64,000 nt of DNA, from positions 22,191 through 86,190 of the forward strand of contig JAHFSA010000007.1 of NCBI GenBank assembly GCA_023265995.1, written 5' to 3'. The notes under the pieces are model-generated. The model had not been told where the DNA came from, did no database searches, and was given only the letters and a program-made list of their open reading frames with translations. The translations under genes and the position numbers were made by a program. The DNA comes from Perlucidibaca sp. (GTDB lineage Bacteria > Pseudomonadota > Gammaproteobacteria > Pseudomonadales > Moraxellaceae). Shown in pieces: positions 31,173 to 40,754 of the stretch (the stretch's first letter is position 1; every line of letters starts with the position of its first letter).

Positions 31173-31456
31173 GCGTCCTTCGCAAGATCCTGTTCTGGCT
31201 GCTGCTGGCCACCTTTGTCTTTGCCGGTTTCTGGATGGTCATCGTCAACGATGACACGCTGAACCTGAACCTGCTGTTCATGCAGATACTCGACGTCAAT
31301 GCCGGCTTCGTCATCCTGGTGACCTTCACCCTGGGCCTGGTACTTGGCCTGGTTGTCGGCAGCAGCTGGACGCGTCTGTCGATCTGGCGCAAGGACCGCA
31401 AGCAGGCTGCCGTCGAAAAGACCTCGCTGCCGCCGGCACCGCCCCCCATCTACTGA
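31169..31456 (+). CDS. lapA: LapA/DUF1049 inner-membrane protein
   Basis: 95 residues with two membrane segments (about 5-25 and 44-66) and a short cytoplasmic tail rich in Lys and Pro. It matches the lipopolysaccharide assembly protein A family, which in E. coli works with LapB to tune LpxC degradation. No lapB follows; pyrF does. The ihfB-lapA-pyrF order is common in gammaproteobacteria. Confidence 0.82.
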   Translation: MSVLRKILFWLLLATFVFAGFWMVIVNDDTLNLNLLFMQILDVNAGFVILVTFTLGLVLGLVVGSSWTRLSIWRKDRKQAAVEKTSLPPAPPPIY

Positions 31457-31469
31457 TCACGAGTCTTAC

Positions 31470-32174
31470 ATGTCTGTTGTTTCTCCGGTCATTGTCGCCC
31501 TCGACTACACCTCGGCGGCTCCGGCCCTGGCCTTTGCCGACCAGCTGTCGCCCAGCCAGTGCCGCCTCAAGGTCGGCAAGGAGCTGTTCACGCACGAGGG
31601 CCCGGCCCTGGTGCGCGAGCTGCAGGGCAGGGGCTTCGAGATATTTCTCGACCTCAAGTTCCATGACATCCCCAACACCGTTGCCGGCGCTGTCGCCGCC
31701 GCGGCCGATCTCGGCGTCTGGATGGTCAATGTCCACGCCCAGGGTGGTCGTCGCATGATGACGGCCGCGGTCGAACGTCTGCGTCAGGGTGGTCACAAGA
31801 CCCTGCTGACGGCGGTGACCGTGCTCACCAGCATGGAAGCTGCCGATCTCCACGAGGTCGGCATTGATCGCACGCCCCTGGAGCATGTCCAGGCGCTGGC
31901 GCGGCTGACCGCCGACTGCGGCCTCGATGGTGTGGTCTGCTCGGCGCTGGAAGCGGCGGTGCTGCGCAGCCAGCTGCCGTCCGGATTCGCCCTGGTGACA
32001 CCCGGTATACGCCCGGCAGCCAGCAGCAGCGATGATCAGCGTCGTATCATGACGCCGGAGCAGGCTGTCGCGGCAGGGGTGAACTATCTGGTGATCGGGC
32101 GTCCGATCACGCAGGCAGCCAATCCGGTGCAGGCCCTGGCCGATATCAATGCCAGCCTCGGCATTCGCGGCTGA
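31470..32174 (+). CDS. pyrF: Orotidine 5'-phosphate decarboxylase
   Basis: 234-residue TIM-barrel enzyme giving UMP. Catalytic [10 protein letters not shown] (about residues 61-70), LKVGKELFT and the phosphate-binding ends VTPGIRP and YLVIGRPIT are present. Start at 31470 is chosen by [13 protein letters not shown], the usual beginning; the long upstream frame is a shadow of lapA. Confidence 0.97.
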   Translation: MSVVSPVIVALDYTSAAPALAFADQLSPSQCRLKVGKELFTHEGPALVRELQGRGFEIFLDLKFHDIPNTVAGAVAAAADLGVWMVNVHAQGGRRMMTAAVERLRQGGHKTLLTAVTVLTSMEAADLHEVGIDRTPLEHVQALARLTADCGLDGVVCSALEAAVLRSQLPSGFALVTPGIRPAASSSDDQRRIMTPEQAVAAGVNYLVIGRPITQAANPVQALADINASLGIRG

Positions 32175-32354
32175 GCTTTTCGCCGGCAAATACGGGCACT
32201 CTTGTCTCTGAATGAAGAACTTGCCGGTCATCCGCGAATTAATGCATTTCGTCGGCTGATTTTTGCGGGTAAACTGGGTTGTAGCCCTATAACAGTGTAA
32301 TAGCAAGAGTCCCCGCAAGCGCAAGGCCACCGCCTGCCTGCATCTGGAGCCGTC

Positions 32355-33968
32355 ATGAGCCGTATGTGTTCCCGTGAAATCGCCCTGGCGGTATCACTTG
32401 TTTCCGTTTGTCCTCAGTTGACGGCGGCCGGCCTTGAATATCCCTGGCAGTCCAGCAGCGCCATGGGCACCGCCCAGGCCAATGCAGCCGAGGCCAATGA
32501 TGCCTCGACGGTGTTCTTCAATCCGGCCGGCATGGTGCGCCTGAAGACCACGATGGTTTCCCAGGCAGGACAGGTCCTGTCGGTGCGCGGCCACTTCGAC
32601 AATGACGGCACGACCAAGCTGGAGCATGGCCAGGAAGTGCCGGTGACCGGGGGCGACGAGGGCACCTATCATCCCAAGGCCATTCCGGGCGGCCAGTTCT
32701 ATGCCGTCATGCCTTACGACGACACCATCACGCTGGGGCTCGGCGTGTTCGTGCCTTATGGTGCCAACGTCAATTACAAGTCGGACTGGGTCGGTCGTTT
32801 CTTCCAGGATGAAGGCGCGCTCGAGACGGTGAACATCAACCCGTCCATGGCCATCCGTTTCGACGACAAGCACAGCCTGGGCTTTGGTGTGTCCGCCCAG
32901 GTCATGCATCTGAAGCAGATTGCCGGAGTGGATGTCCAGGAGGGCAACTATGGTATTGGCAAGCGCACCATCCAGACCGGTCTCAGCCAGTTCTGCGACA
33001 GCAACGGTCTGCCGCTGGTCGGTGGCATCACGGCGGCAGGCTGCGGTCAATTGCTCGATCTGGTTACCGGGCCTGTGGTGTCGGGGGCTCAGGGTGAGGG
33101 CTCGGTGACCATCGAGGGCATAGGCTACGGCTTTGGCTGGAATGCCGGCTACATGTATCGCTTCAACGATGACCGCACCCGTTTCGGTCTGACCTATCGC
33201 TCGCTGATCCGTCAGACCGTCAAGGCCGATGTCGACTGGGATTTCAGCAATGTCACCGGCACGGTTCCCGATATCACCGGGGTGCGTGACGGCGACATAC
33301 CCAGTCTGCTTATGGCGCTGAGCAAGCGCATGAACCAGCGTGAGTTCACCGAGAAATACGTCCGCCCCGATACCGATGCCACGCTCAAGATCGTGACGCC
33401 GGAGTCGGCTGCGATCGCGCTCTTCCATCAGGCCACGGACCGTCTCGCCCTGATGGGAACGTTGACCTGGACACGCGCCAGCCGTACCCAGGAACTGCGC
33501 GCCAGCTTCGAGGACCGTCAGGGCCCCAACGGCACGGTCGAGCAGGGCGACGGGGTGGTCAAGGTTCGTTTCCGCGACGTCCTCAAGGGCGCCGTGGGCG
33601 TGAACTACCGCTGGAATGACAAGCTCATGCTGCGTACCGGCCTGGGCTACGAGCAGACTCCGCTGCCGAATCCCGAGGCACGCCATGCCACCATCCCGGA
33701 TGCCAACCGCCGTGTCTTCTCGCTCGGTGCCAACATGGCGTTGCGCAAGAACCTCGACCTTGACCTGGCCTACAGCTACGTCAAGGTCGAGGACGCCCGG
33801 GCAAACTACCATGACGACTGTCATCCCTCCGGTTACATCCCGTCGCAGCACACGGACTCGGATATCACCCCGGGCAACGAGTGCACCGGCAATGGCGGTA
33901 CCTTCAAGGGCACGTACAAGGATACCTACCTGAACTCGCTGGGCATCCAGATGAACCAGCGCTTCTGA
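32355..33968 (+). CDS. FadL-family outer-membrane long-chain fatty acid/hydrocarbon transporter
   Basis: 537-residue outer-membrane channel (OmpP1/FadL/TodX family). Signal peptide of about 24 residues ends near LTAAG. Just after it, EANDASTVFFNPAGM is the FadL hatch signature. The rest alternates aromatic beta-strands and ends in Phe (MNQRF), the outer-membrane insertion signal. A Cys pair lies in the last loop (DDC... and NECTGNGGTF). Start ATG at 32355 has GGAG 6 nt upstream. The substrate is not determined; nearby alkane and fatty-acid genes suggest long-chain hydrophobic compounds. Confidence 0.9.
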   Translation: MSRMCSREIALAVSLVSVCPQLTAAGLEYPWQSSSAMGTAQANAAEANDASTVFFNPAGMVRLKTTMVSQAGQVLSVRGHFDNDGTTKLEHGQEVPVTGGDEGTYHPKAIPGGQFYAVMPYDDTITLGLGVFVPYGANVNYKSDWVGRFFQDEGALETVNINPSMAIRFDDKHSLGFGVSAQVMHLKQIAGVDVQEGNYGIGKRTIQTGLSQFCDSNGLPLVGGITAAGCGQLLDLVTGPVVSGAQGEGSVTIEGIGYGFGWNAGYMYRFNDDRTRFGLTYRSLIRQTVKADVDWDFSNVTGTVPDITGVRDGDIPSLLMALSKRMNQREFTEKYVRPDTDATLKIVTPESAAIALFHQATDRLALMGTLTWTRASRTQELRASFEDRQGPNGTVEQGDGVVKVRFRDVLKGAVGVNYRWNDKLMLRTGLGYEQTPLPNPEARHATIPDANRRVFSLGANMALRKNLDLDLAYSYVKVEDARANYHDDCHPSGYIPSQHTDSDITPGNECTGNGGTFKGTYKDTYLNSLGIQMNQRF

Positions 33969-34042
33969 TCGCGGCATGCCGCCGGTTTACATCCAGCCGG
34001 TGTTTCAGGACAATTCGCGCCTCAACCTGAGGCGCGTTTTCC

Positions 34043-35086
34043 ATGTCAGCATCCAGTCAGTTCCAGTCCCCTGTTACCGATTCCGCATTGGCCGATGATC
34101 CTCTGCTCGCCGACAGCGCAGTCGCATCCTTCGATCCGGCCGCGCTGGCAGCGGCTGCTGATGCGCTTGAGGCAGAGGAAGACCTCGACGAGTCCGATGA
34201 CGAGCCTGAAGCCGAAGCCTCGGTCGCCGGCAAGCCTGACAGCAAGCAGCGCCGCGAGCTCAACAAGCTGCAGAAGCGCCTGCGCCGCCTGACCGGTCAG
34301 GCCATTGCCGACTACAACATGATTCAGGATGGCGACAAGGTCATGGTCTGCCTGTCCGGCGGCAAGGACAGCTACACCATGCTGGAAATCCTGCTCAACC
34401 TGCAGATCAGCGCACCGGTGAAGTTCGAGATCGTCGCGGTCAACCTCGACCAGAAGCAGCCGGGTTTCCCCGAGGATGTGCTGCCGAAGTATCTGACCGA
34501 GCGTGGCGTGCCGTTCTACATCCTCGAGAAGGACACCTACAGCATCGTCAAGGAGCTGACGCCGGAAGGGCAGACCTACTGCGCCGTCTGCAGCCGCCTG
34601 CGCCGTGGCAACCTCTATGCCTTCGCGCAGGAGATCGGCGCCACCAAGGTCGCGCTCGGCCATCACCGCGATGACATCATGGCCACGCTGATGCTCAACC
34701 TGTTCCATGCCGGCCGTATCAAGGCCATGCCGCCCAAGCTGCTGTCCGATGACGGCAGGAATGTGCTGATCCGCCCGCTGGCCTATTGCAAGGAAAAGGA
34801 CATCGCGGCCTACGCCCGGCTCAAGGGCTTCCCCATCATTCCCTGCAACCTCTGCGGCTCCCAGGCCAACCTGCAGCGTGCGGTCGTCAACAAGATGCTG
34901 CGCGACTGGGATCGCGAGTTCCCGCAGCGCCTCGACAGCATGTTCACGGCGATCCAGAACGTGGCGCCGTCGCAGCTCGCCGATCGTGAACTGTTTGACT
35001 TCGAGAGTCTGGAGCAGCGCCGGGTCAAGCCCGAGCCCAGGGTGGAGGAGGCCGGTCGCATCGGCATGGTCAACCTCAGTCTCTGA
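34043..35086 (+). CDS. ttcA: tRNA 2-thiocytidine biosynthesis protein
   Basis: 347-residue PP-loop enzyme making s2C32 in tRNA. PP-loop SGGKDS at residues 105-110; two CxxC pairs, CAVC (180, 183) and CNLC (268, 271), that with the fold hold a 4Fe-4S cluster. An acidic, Ala-rich extension of about 65 residues precedes the normal start of the fold ([15 protein letters not shown]). The ribosome site before 34043 is poor, and no later ATG precedes the domain, so the extension is probably real. Confidence 0.93.
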   Translation: MSASSQFQSPVTDSALADDPLLADSAVASFDPAALAAAADALEAEEDLDESDDEPEAEASVAGKPDSKQRRELNKLQKRLRRLTGQAIADYNMIQDGDKVMVCLSGGKDSYTMLEILLNLQISAPVKFEIVAVNLDQKQPGFPEDVLPKYLTERGVPFYILEKDTYSIVKELTPEGQTYCAVCSRLRRGNLYAFAQEIGATKVALGHHRDDIMATLMLNLFHAGRIKAMPPKLLSDDGRNVLIRPLAYCKEKDIAAYARLKGFPIIPCNLCGSQANLQRAVVNKMLRDWDREFPQRLDSMFTAIQNVAPSQLADRELFDFESLEQRRVKPEPRVEEAGRIGMVNLSL

Positions 35087-35121
35087 GTCGCCATGCCTGG
35101 TCTCCGTGACCGGAATGGCAG

Positions 35122-35158
35122 ACATGAAAAAGCCCGGCATTGCCGGGCTTTTTCATGT
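35122..35158. terminator. Bidirectional rho-independent terminator
   Basis: Inverted repeat with arms starting ACATGAAAAAGCCCGG (35122-35137) and a short loop around 35138-35142, ending CATGT at 35158. It separates the convergent ttcA and second FadL gene. Confidence 0.9.
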
Positions 35159-35169
35159 TTCAGGACAGC

Positions 35170-36864
35170 TTAGAGACGCTTGTTGATCTGCAGGCCGAAG
35201 ATGTGGGCATGGCTGTCGTAGTAGTGCGCACGGAAGGTACCGCCGTTGGAAGTACATTCGCTGTCACCGTTGTCGCCACTGCCATCCGAGTCATTCTCGT
35301 AGTAGGTGCCGGTGCAGGTGTCGTGGTAGTTGGTGTCGGACGGCATGATGTACATGTAGCTGTATGCCAGGTCGATGGTGGTGTTCTTGTCGACCTTGTA
35401 GCCCAGACCGAAGGAGCCCATCCAGCGGTCATTGTCAGCCAGTGCCGGGTGGCGGAACTCGGGAGCGCTGACCGGTGTCTGGTCGAACGCCAGACCGGTG
35501 CGCAGGGTCAGCTTGTTGTTCCAGCGATAGTTGAAGCCGGCAGCGACCGTCGACGAGTCCTTCCAGTTCTGGGCGATGGCGGCATGGCCCTGCTTGACGT
35601 CGGTGCTCTGGTTGGGCAGCTCTATCGCCAGTGTCTTCACGACGGACGACTTGTTGAAGGTGTAGTTCAACATGAAGTCGAGCTTGTCGGTCAGCTCGCT
35701 GAAGAAGCCGAAGTTGGCCTTGGCCGGAATCGTGAAGACCATGCGCGCGTCGGTGTCTGGGCGGTAGTACTTGATGATGTATTCCGACAGGCTCGGCTGG
35801 GTCAGCAGATTGGAGCCGGGGCCGCCCTTGAGATCATCGAGATCCCAGTCGAGGTCTCCGTTCATGCGGATGTCCGAACGCGAGCGATAGGACAGGCCGA
35901 TACGGGTCTTGTCGGTGAACTGGTACATGTAGCCGACGTTCCAGCCATAGCCGAAACCGATGGTTTCGATCGTGGCCGAAGCCGTGCTGGTGGGGTCGAT
36001 CGTCGCACTCGACAGGGTGCTGCTGAGGACACCCTGGGCTCCGGGCACGGCAGCCGCGGCATCATAAAGCTGGCTCAGGGTGTTGCCGAGGGGGCCGGTC
36101 ACGCCCAGCTGGCCGAGCAGGCCTTGCAGCGTGTTCTGATCAACGCTGTTGAGCACGGTGTCGCTGTTCTTGAGCACGGGCTGCAGCAGGTAGGGGCCGA
36201 TCTTGTTGACGTCGATCTGCTCCTTGAACTTGGCATGGCCGACCAGGGCCGACACACCGAGACCGAAGCTGTGCTTGTCATCGAAGCGGATGCCGATCGA
36301 GGGGTTGATGTTCACCGTCTCGATGGCGGCGCTGTCGATGAAGTAACGGCCGAACCAGTCGGCGTTGTAGTTCAGGTTGCCACCGCCCGGCGAGAACACG
36401 CCGAGACCGACGGTGACCATGTCATCGACAGGCATGGAGGCGAAGAGTGCGCCCACCGGCAGCACGGACGGGAAAATGCCGCCGGGCTGGTCGTGCACTT
36501 CCGGCTGTGCCGGATCCGGCGTGGTGTCGCTCATGCAGTCGTAGGTGGTGCAGTTTGCTTTCTTGCCCGTGTCGGGAGCCTGGCCGAAGTCCTGCACGCG
36601 TGTGGTGCCGGTGTCGCGCACTTTGGTGGAGGCGACGATCAGGGCGAACGGCTGCGAGATGTTGGTGCCATGCAGACGGGTCAGACCGGCCGGGTTGTAG
36701 AAGAGCACCGACGCGTCATTGGCTTCCGCTGAGTTGGCGTTCGATGTGCCCTGGCTGCTGATGGCAATGACAGGTACTTCTGCACCGGCGGACCAGGCAT
36801 GGGAAGAGCTGACGAGGGCTATGGCAACGGCGAGCGGGCGGGCAAATGCGCGGTACGGCAGCAT
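35170..36864 (-). CDS. FadL-family outer-membrane transporter (second copy)
   Basis: 564-residue FadL/TodX-type barrel. Signal peptide MLPYRAFARPLAVAIALVSS ends near SHAWSAGA; hatch signature EANDASVLFYNPAGL; strong beta-strand pattern to the end. Start at ATG 36864 has CAGGAG upstream; the frame opens further but without support. The last loop carries a Cys pair (DTCTGT and SECTSNGGTF) like the first FadL copy in this window. It lies 58 bp after an AraC regulator on the same strand and may be controlled by it. Confidence 0.9.
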   Translation of the reverse strand: MLPYRAFARPLAVAIALVSSSHAWSAGAEVPVIAISSQGTSNANSAEANDASVLFYNPAGLTRLHGTNISQPFALIVASTKVRDTGTTRVQDFGQAPDTGKKANCTTYDCMSDTTPDPAQPEVHDQPGGIFPSVLPVGALFASMPVDDMVTVGLGVFSPGGGNLNYNADWFGRYFIDSAAIETVNINPSIGIRFDDKHSFGLGVSALVGHAKFKEQIDVNKIGPYLLQPVLKNSDTVLNSVDQNTLQGLLGQLGVTGPLGNTLSQLYDAAAAVPGAQGVLSSTLSSATIDPTSTASATIETIGFGYGWNVGYMYQFTDKTRIGLSYRSRSDIRMNGDLDWDLDDLKGGPGSNLLTQPSLSEYIIKYYRPDTDARMVFTIPAKANFGFFSELTDKLDFMLNYTFNKSSVVKTLAIELPNQSTDVKQGHAAIAQNWKDSSTVAAGFNYRWNNKLTLRTGLAFDQTPVSAPEFRHPALADNDRWMGSFGLGYKVDKNTTIDLAYSYMYIMPSDTNYHDTCTGTYYENDSDGSGDNGDSECTSNGGTFRAHYYDSHAHIFGLQINKRL

Positions 36865-36922
36865 GAGCAACTCCTGTTTTTTTTCTTTTGGAGACAAATA
36901 GCTATCGGGCCAGTCTATGGGC

Positions 36923-37975
36923 TCATGTGGCATTAATCAACACTGTGTCGGGTTTCTCGTTGTTCGCCCGCCGATACTGACCAGGTGTCGTGCCGGTCCA
37001 GCGCTTGAAGGCGCGATTGAAGTTGGCGACATCGGAGTAGCCCAGTTCCTCGGCTATGCGCTCTATGCTCTGATCGTTCCCGTCGAGCAGGCGCACGGCC
37101 ATCTGCCGGCGTATGTTCTCGAGGATGTCGCTGAACGTGGTGCCTTCCTGGGCCAGCTGACGCTTGAGCGTGCGCTCGGACATGTGCAGCAGGTCGGCCA
37201 CGGCCTCGACGCTGCGAAAGCCGGCGCCGTCCTGATGGATCAGTTCGCGCACCTGGCGCACGAAGCGGTTGGTCAGGCCGATGGCGACCAGCTCGCGCTC
37301 GCATTGCTCGACGGCCAGCTGCATGGATGCGCTGTCGGCCATGACCAGCGGCAGGTCGAGATAGCTGGCATCGAAGGTGATGCGGTTGTGCGGCTGGTTG
37401 AAGTGGATCTGCGCCGGCAGCACATAGCGGAACTCCTCGAAGCGCGGGTTTTCCGGAATGTCGATGTCGGCCACGCCGAACAAGGTTTCTCCGGTGACGA
37501 CCTGGGCCATCTGGCCGAGGCCGATCAAGAGACCGGCGACCACGCCATCGCGCAGGGGCTGCAGCGTCAGATCGGTTTCCAGATAGAGGAGGGCCTTGTC
37601 GCCTTTGCGCTCCAGGCGCACGGCAAAACCCATGATGCGCAGGCTGATGAAGCGTTCGACCAGCTCCAGGGCCTGTGCGACGTTATCGGCGGTCATGGCG
37701 GCGAAACCGATGAAGCCGTGGCTGGACAGCTTCATCTGCATGCCGATGTAGAACGGCAGGCCGGGCTCTTCGGTCAGCTCCAGAGCCTTCTTGTAGATCT
37801 CGTTGACGGTTTCCAGCGGGATGCGCAGTGTCGGAGAAGTCAGCGTCTGGCGATCGAGGCCGAAGGGTTTCAGCAGCTCTTCTTCGGTGATGCCCCAGCG
37901 GGAGGCGACGTCGAGCATCAGAAGGGCGTAGGCAGCAGGCAGGCCCTGGGTGTTGTCGGCGGAAATCTGTGACAT
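36923..37975 (-). CDS. AraC-family transcriptional regulator
   Basis: 350 residues: an N-terminal ligand domain of the OruR/ArgR type (about 20-210) and a C-terminal double helix-turn-helix (about 245-340; SVEAVADLLHMSERTLKRQL and IERIAEELGYSDVANFNRAF). The same strand carries a FadL gene 58 bp downstream, so it probably activates uptake of hydrophobic substrates. Start ATG at 37975. The effector is unknown. Confidence 0.9.
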   Translation of the reverse strand: MSQISADNTQGLPAAYALLMLDVASRWGITEEELLKPFGLDRQTLTSPTLRIPLETVNEIYKKALELTEEPGLPFYIGMQMKLSSHGFIGFAAMTADNVAQALELVERFISLRIMGFAVRLERKGDKALLYLETDLTLQPLRDGVVAGLLIGLGQMAQVVTGETLFGVADIDIPENPRFEEFRYVLPAQIHFNQPHNRITFDASYLDLPLVMADSASMQLAVEQCERELVAIGLTNRFVRQVRELIHQDGAGFRSVEAVADLLHMSERTLKRQLAQEGTTFSDILENIRRQMAVRLLDGNDQSIERIAEELGYSDVANFNRAFKRWTGTTPGQYRRANNEKPDTVLINAT

Positions 37976-38139
37976 CAGAGGCTGGCGAATAATGACTGAA
38001 GGATGCCAAAAGTAACCTGTCGTGAACGGCTGGTCAAAACTGGCGGGCCCTGTCCCGGTCAGCGTTTGCGGCAGGAATGGGCCGCTGTCACTGGCGTCTT
38101 GCTACACTTCCAGTCCTGTTTTTCCGGAGCCTCTGCAAC

Positions 38140-38910
38140 ATGTCCGACTTTTCCCTGAGCATCGACAGCCCCCATGCCGGCGTGCGCCGTGTCTGCTGGA
38201 CCCGCCCGGGTCGCCTCAATGCCTTCACCAACGAGCTTTATCAGGCCATTCTCGATGCCGTTGTGGCGGCCGGACAGGATCCGTCCGTGCGCGTGCTCTG
38301 GCTGACTGGCGGAGGAGGCGCATTCAGCGCCGGCAACGATCTCGACGAGTTCGAGCGCAATCCCATGGCATCGCTGGATGCTCCGGTGTTCCGTCTGCTC
38401 ACGGCGGTATCCACATTCCGCAAGCCGCTGGTCATGACGCCGTCCGGAGTCGCCATAGGCATAGGCACCACGCTTTGCCTGCATGCCGATTTCGTGAACT
38501 GCCAGGGCAATGTCCGCTTCCAGATGCCGTTCGTGCCGCTGGGTCTCTGTCCTGAAGGTGGCTCCAGCCTGCTGGTGCCGTCCCTGGTCGGTCATGCCCG
38601 CGCCATGTCCTGGCTGCTGCTGGGAGCGCCCATCCTGGCCGACGAGGCCTTGCAGTCCGGTCTGGTGAACGCCGTGCATGACACGGCCGAGGCGCTGGAG
38701 GAGCAGACCCTGATGCTGGTGCGACGTCTGGCCGAATTGCCGCCCGAAGCAGTGGCGGCATCCAAGCGTCTCATCAAGGGGCATGGCCGCGATCAGCTGC
38801 AGTCCGTGCTGGCGCGGGAAGGTCAGCAGTTCATTGATCAGCTGCCGCTGCCGGAGGCGCGTGAAGCGCTGGCGGCATTCCGCGAGAAGCGCAAGCCGAG
38901 CTTCAGCTGA
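38140..38910 (+). CDS. Enoyl-CoA hydratase/isomerase (crotonase family)
   Basis: 256-residue crotonase with oxyanion motifs GGGAFSAGNDLDEF and PSGVAIGIGTTL. Only one of the two usual catalytic acids is evident: Glu139 in CPEGGSS, at the place used by delta3,delta2-enoyl-CoA isomerases. That favours isomerase over hydratase. It probably serves beta-oxidation of unsaturated acids. Start ATG at 38140 has GGAG about 10 nt upstream; the in-frame extension is not supported. Confidence 0.85.
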   Translation: MSDFSLSIDSPHAGVRRVCWTRPGRLNAFTNELYQAILDAVVAAGQDPSVRVLWLTGGGGAFSAGNDLDEFERNPMASLDAPVFRLLTAVSTFRKPLVMTPSGVAIGIGTTLCLHADFVNCQGNVRFQMPFVPLGLCPEGGSSLLVPSLVGHARAMSWLLLGAPILADEALQSGLVNAVHDTAEALEEQTLMLVRRLAELPPEAVAASKRLIKGHGRDQLQSVLAREGQQFIDQLPLPEAREALAAFREKRKPSFS

Positions 38911-38975
38911 AGGCCGGCCTCGGCCTGGCCATGTGAGGTCGGGTCGGGGGCAGGGTCGGGGAGAGGAAGCCTGAA

Positions 38976-39009
38976 AAGAAAAAAGGCCGCATAAGCGGCC
39001 TTTTTTCTT
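38976..39009. terminator. Rho-independent terminator between crotonase and aceA
   Basis: Stem AAGAAAAAAGGCCGC (38976-38990), loop ATAA, complement 38995-39009. Works for both convergent genes. Confidence 0.9.
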
Positions 39010-39026
39010 CATGAATCAGTCAGCAA

Positions 39027-40625
39027 TCAACCGAACTGACCCATGGTGTTGGCGGTACCACCGGCCTTCAGCGCGTTGTCACCGGAGAACATCTCCTTGT
39101 GATCGTCGCCGATGTCCGAGCCGGCCATGGCCTGGTGCTTGACGCAGGCGATGCCTTCACGGATTTCCTTGCGCTGCACACCAGCCACGTAGGCCAGCAT
39201 GCCCAGCTCGCCGAAGTAGCCCTTGGCCAGTTCGTGAGTGGACAGGGCGGCGGTGTGGTAGGTCGGCAGCGTGATCAGGTGATGGAACACGCCGGCTTCA
39301 CGGGCAGCATCGGCCTGGAAGGTGCGGATCATTTCGTCAGCGATGTTCGACAGGTCGGTGCCGTCGTACTTGACGTCCATCAGCTTGGCGCGGTCGTAGG
39401 CCGACACGTCCTTGCCTTCCTTGACCAGGCGATCATAAGCCTGCTGACGGAAGTTCAGCGTCCAGTTGAACGACGGGCTGTTGTTGTAGACCAGCTTGGC
39501 GTTCGGAACGACTTCCTTGACGCGGTTGACCATGTGGGCGATTTCCGCGACGTTCGGGGTCGGGGTCTCGATCCACAGCATGTCGGCGCCGTTCTGCAGC
39601 GAGCTGACGCAGTCCAGCACAACGCGGTCGATCTGCGTGCCTTCGCGGAACTGGTACAGGCCGGAAGCCAGACGGGTCGGGCGGTGCAGCTTGCCGTCGC
39701 GCTTGATCAGCACTTCGTCATCGGCAGCTTCGGAAATGTCGATTTCCTTGGTGTCGAGGTAGCTGATGTACTGGGAGGCGATGTCGCCCTTCTGCTTGGA
39801 GACCGGGATCTTCTGGGTCAGGTCGGCACCTTCCGAGTCGGTACGGGCGACGATGACGCCTTCGTCAATGCCGAGTTCCAGGAAGGCCAGACGCACAGCG
39901 TTGATCTTCGACAGGAAGTCTTCGTGCGGAACGGTGACCTTGCCAGCCTGGTGGCCGCACTGCTTGGCGTCCGACACCTGGTTTTCGATCTGGATGGCGG
40001 CGGCGCCAGCTTCGATCATCTTCTTGGTGAGCAGGTAGGTGGCTTCTTCGTTGCCGAAACCAGCGTCGATGTCGGCAATGATGGGCACAACGTGGGTCTG
40101 GAAGCCGTTGATCTTGGCTTCGACTTCAGCGGCCTTGGCGGCATCACCGGCGTCTTCGGCCTTCTGCAGGGCGCGGAACAGGTCATTCAGTTCGCGGGCA
40201 TCAGCCTGGCGCAGGAAGGTGTAGATTTCTTCGATCAGGGCCGGGACCGAGGTCTTTTCGTGCATGGACTGGTCCGGCAGCGGGCCGAAGTCGGAACGCA
40301 GGGCAGCAACCATCCAGCCGGACAGGTAGATGTACTTCTTGTCGGTGGTGCCGAAGTACTTCTTGTTGGCGATCATCTTCTGCTGAGCGATGAAACCGTG
40401 CCAGCAACCCAGCGACTGGGTGTACTTGCTGGAGTCGGCGTCGTACTCGGCCATATCCTTGCGCAGGACGCCGGCGGTGTACTTGGCGATGTCCAGACCG
40501 GTGCGGAAACGGTTCTGCACGATCATGCGGGCAGCGTCTTCCGGGTGGATGGCGCCCCAGGTGCCACCGAGCTTGGCTTTGACGGCGCGAACGTGTTCCA
40601 GCGCAGACTTGTACGACGTAGTCAT
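39027..40625 (-). CDS. aceA: Isocitrate lyase
   Basis: 532-residue isocitrate lyase of the longer pseudomonad type (E. coli AceA is about 434). Catalytic KQCGH at 221-225 with Cys223; metal region ADIDAGFGN; WIETPTPNV. First step of the glyoxylate shunt, splitting isocitrate into glyoxylate and succinate. Strong AAGGA site before ATG 40625. It is divergent from a LysR regulator, and malate synthase G lies beyond it. Confidence 0.97.
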   Translation of the reverse strand: MTTSYKSALEHVRAVKAKLGGTWGAIHPEDAARMIVQNRFRTGLDIAKYTAGVLRKDMAEYDADSSKYTQSLGCWHGFIAQQKMIANKKYFGTTDKKYIYLSGWMVAALRSDFGPLPDQSMHEKTSVPALIEEIYTFLRQADARELNDLFRALQKAEDAGDAAKAAEVEAKINGFQTHVVPIIADIDAGFGNEEATYLLTKKMIEAGAAAIQIENQVSDAKQCGHQAGKVTVPHEDFLSKINAVRLAFLELGIDEGVIVARTDSEGADLTQKIPVSKQKGDIASQYISYLDTKEIDISEAADDEVLIKRDGKLHRPTRLASGLYQFREGTQIDRVVLDCVSSLQNGADMLWIETPTPNVAEIAHMVNRVKEVVPNAKLVYNNSPSFNWTLNFRQQAYDRLVKEGKDVSAYDRAKLMDVKYDGTDLSNIADEMIRTFQADAAREAGVFHHLITLPTYHTAALSTHELAKGYFGELGMLAYVAGVQRKEIREGIACVKHQAMAGSDIGDDHKEMFSGDNALKAGGTANTMGQFG

Positions 40626-40694
40626 GACGTTTTCCTTTTCAGGGATGGTAGGTACCGATGCCGTCCATGGACGACCTCAGCAGAGAGCTCGCGC

Positions 40695-40732
40695 AGTCTA
40701 CGGTTTGTGGCATAATTTTCAAAATATATGCC
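40695..40732. promoter_or_regulatory. aceA: Candidate aceA promoter with overlapping palindromic operator
   Basis: On the minus strand a TTGAAA (40717-40722) and TAGACT (40695-40700) are 16 bp apart and point at aceA. An imperfect palindrome with outer arms GGCATA and TATGCC and an AT-rich core covers 40709-40732, across the -35. It is a good place for the divergently encoded LysR protein. No footprint data; by eye only. Confidence 0.5.
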
Positions 40733-40754
40733 CTTGATTGTCGGTATTCATCTC

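Noticed and set aside
35140-36732. 530-codon plus-strand frame opposite the second FadL gene
   Set aside because: The minus strand encodes a complete FadL barrel with signal peptide and ribosome site; the plus frame starts in a terminator hairpin.
40728-40754. Upstream ATG for the LysR gene
   Set aside because: It overlaps the palindromic operator; LTTR proteins begin at MNLEQVDLNLL.
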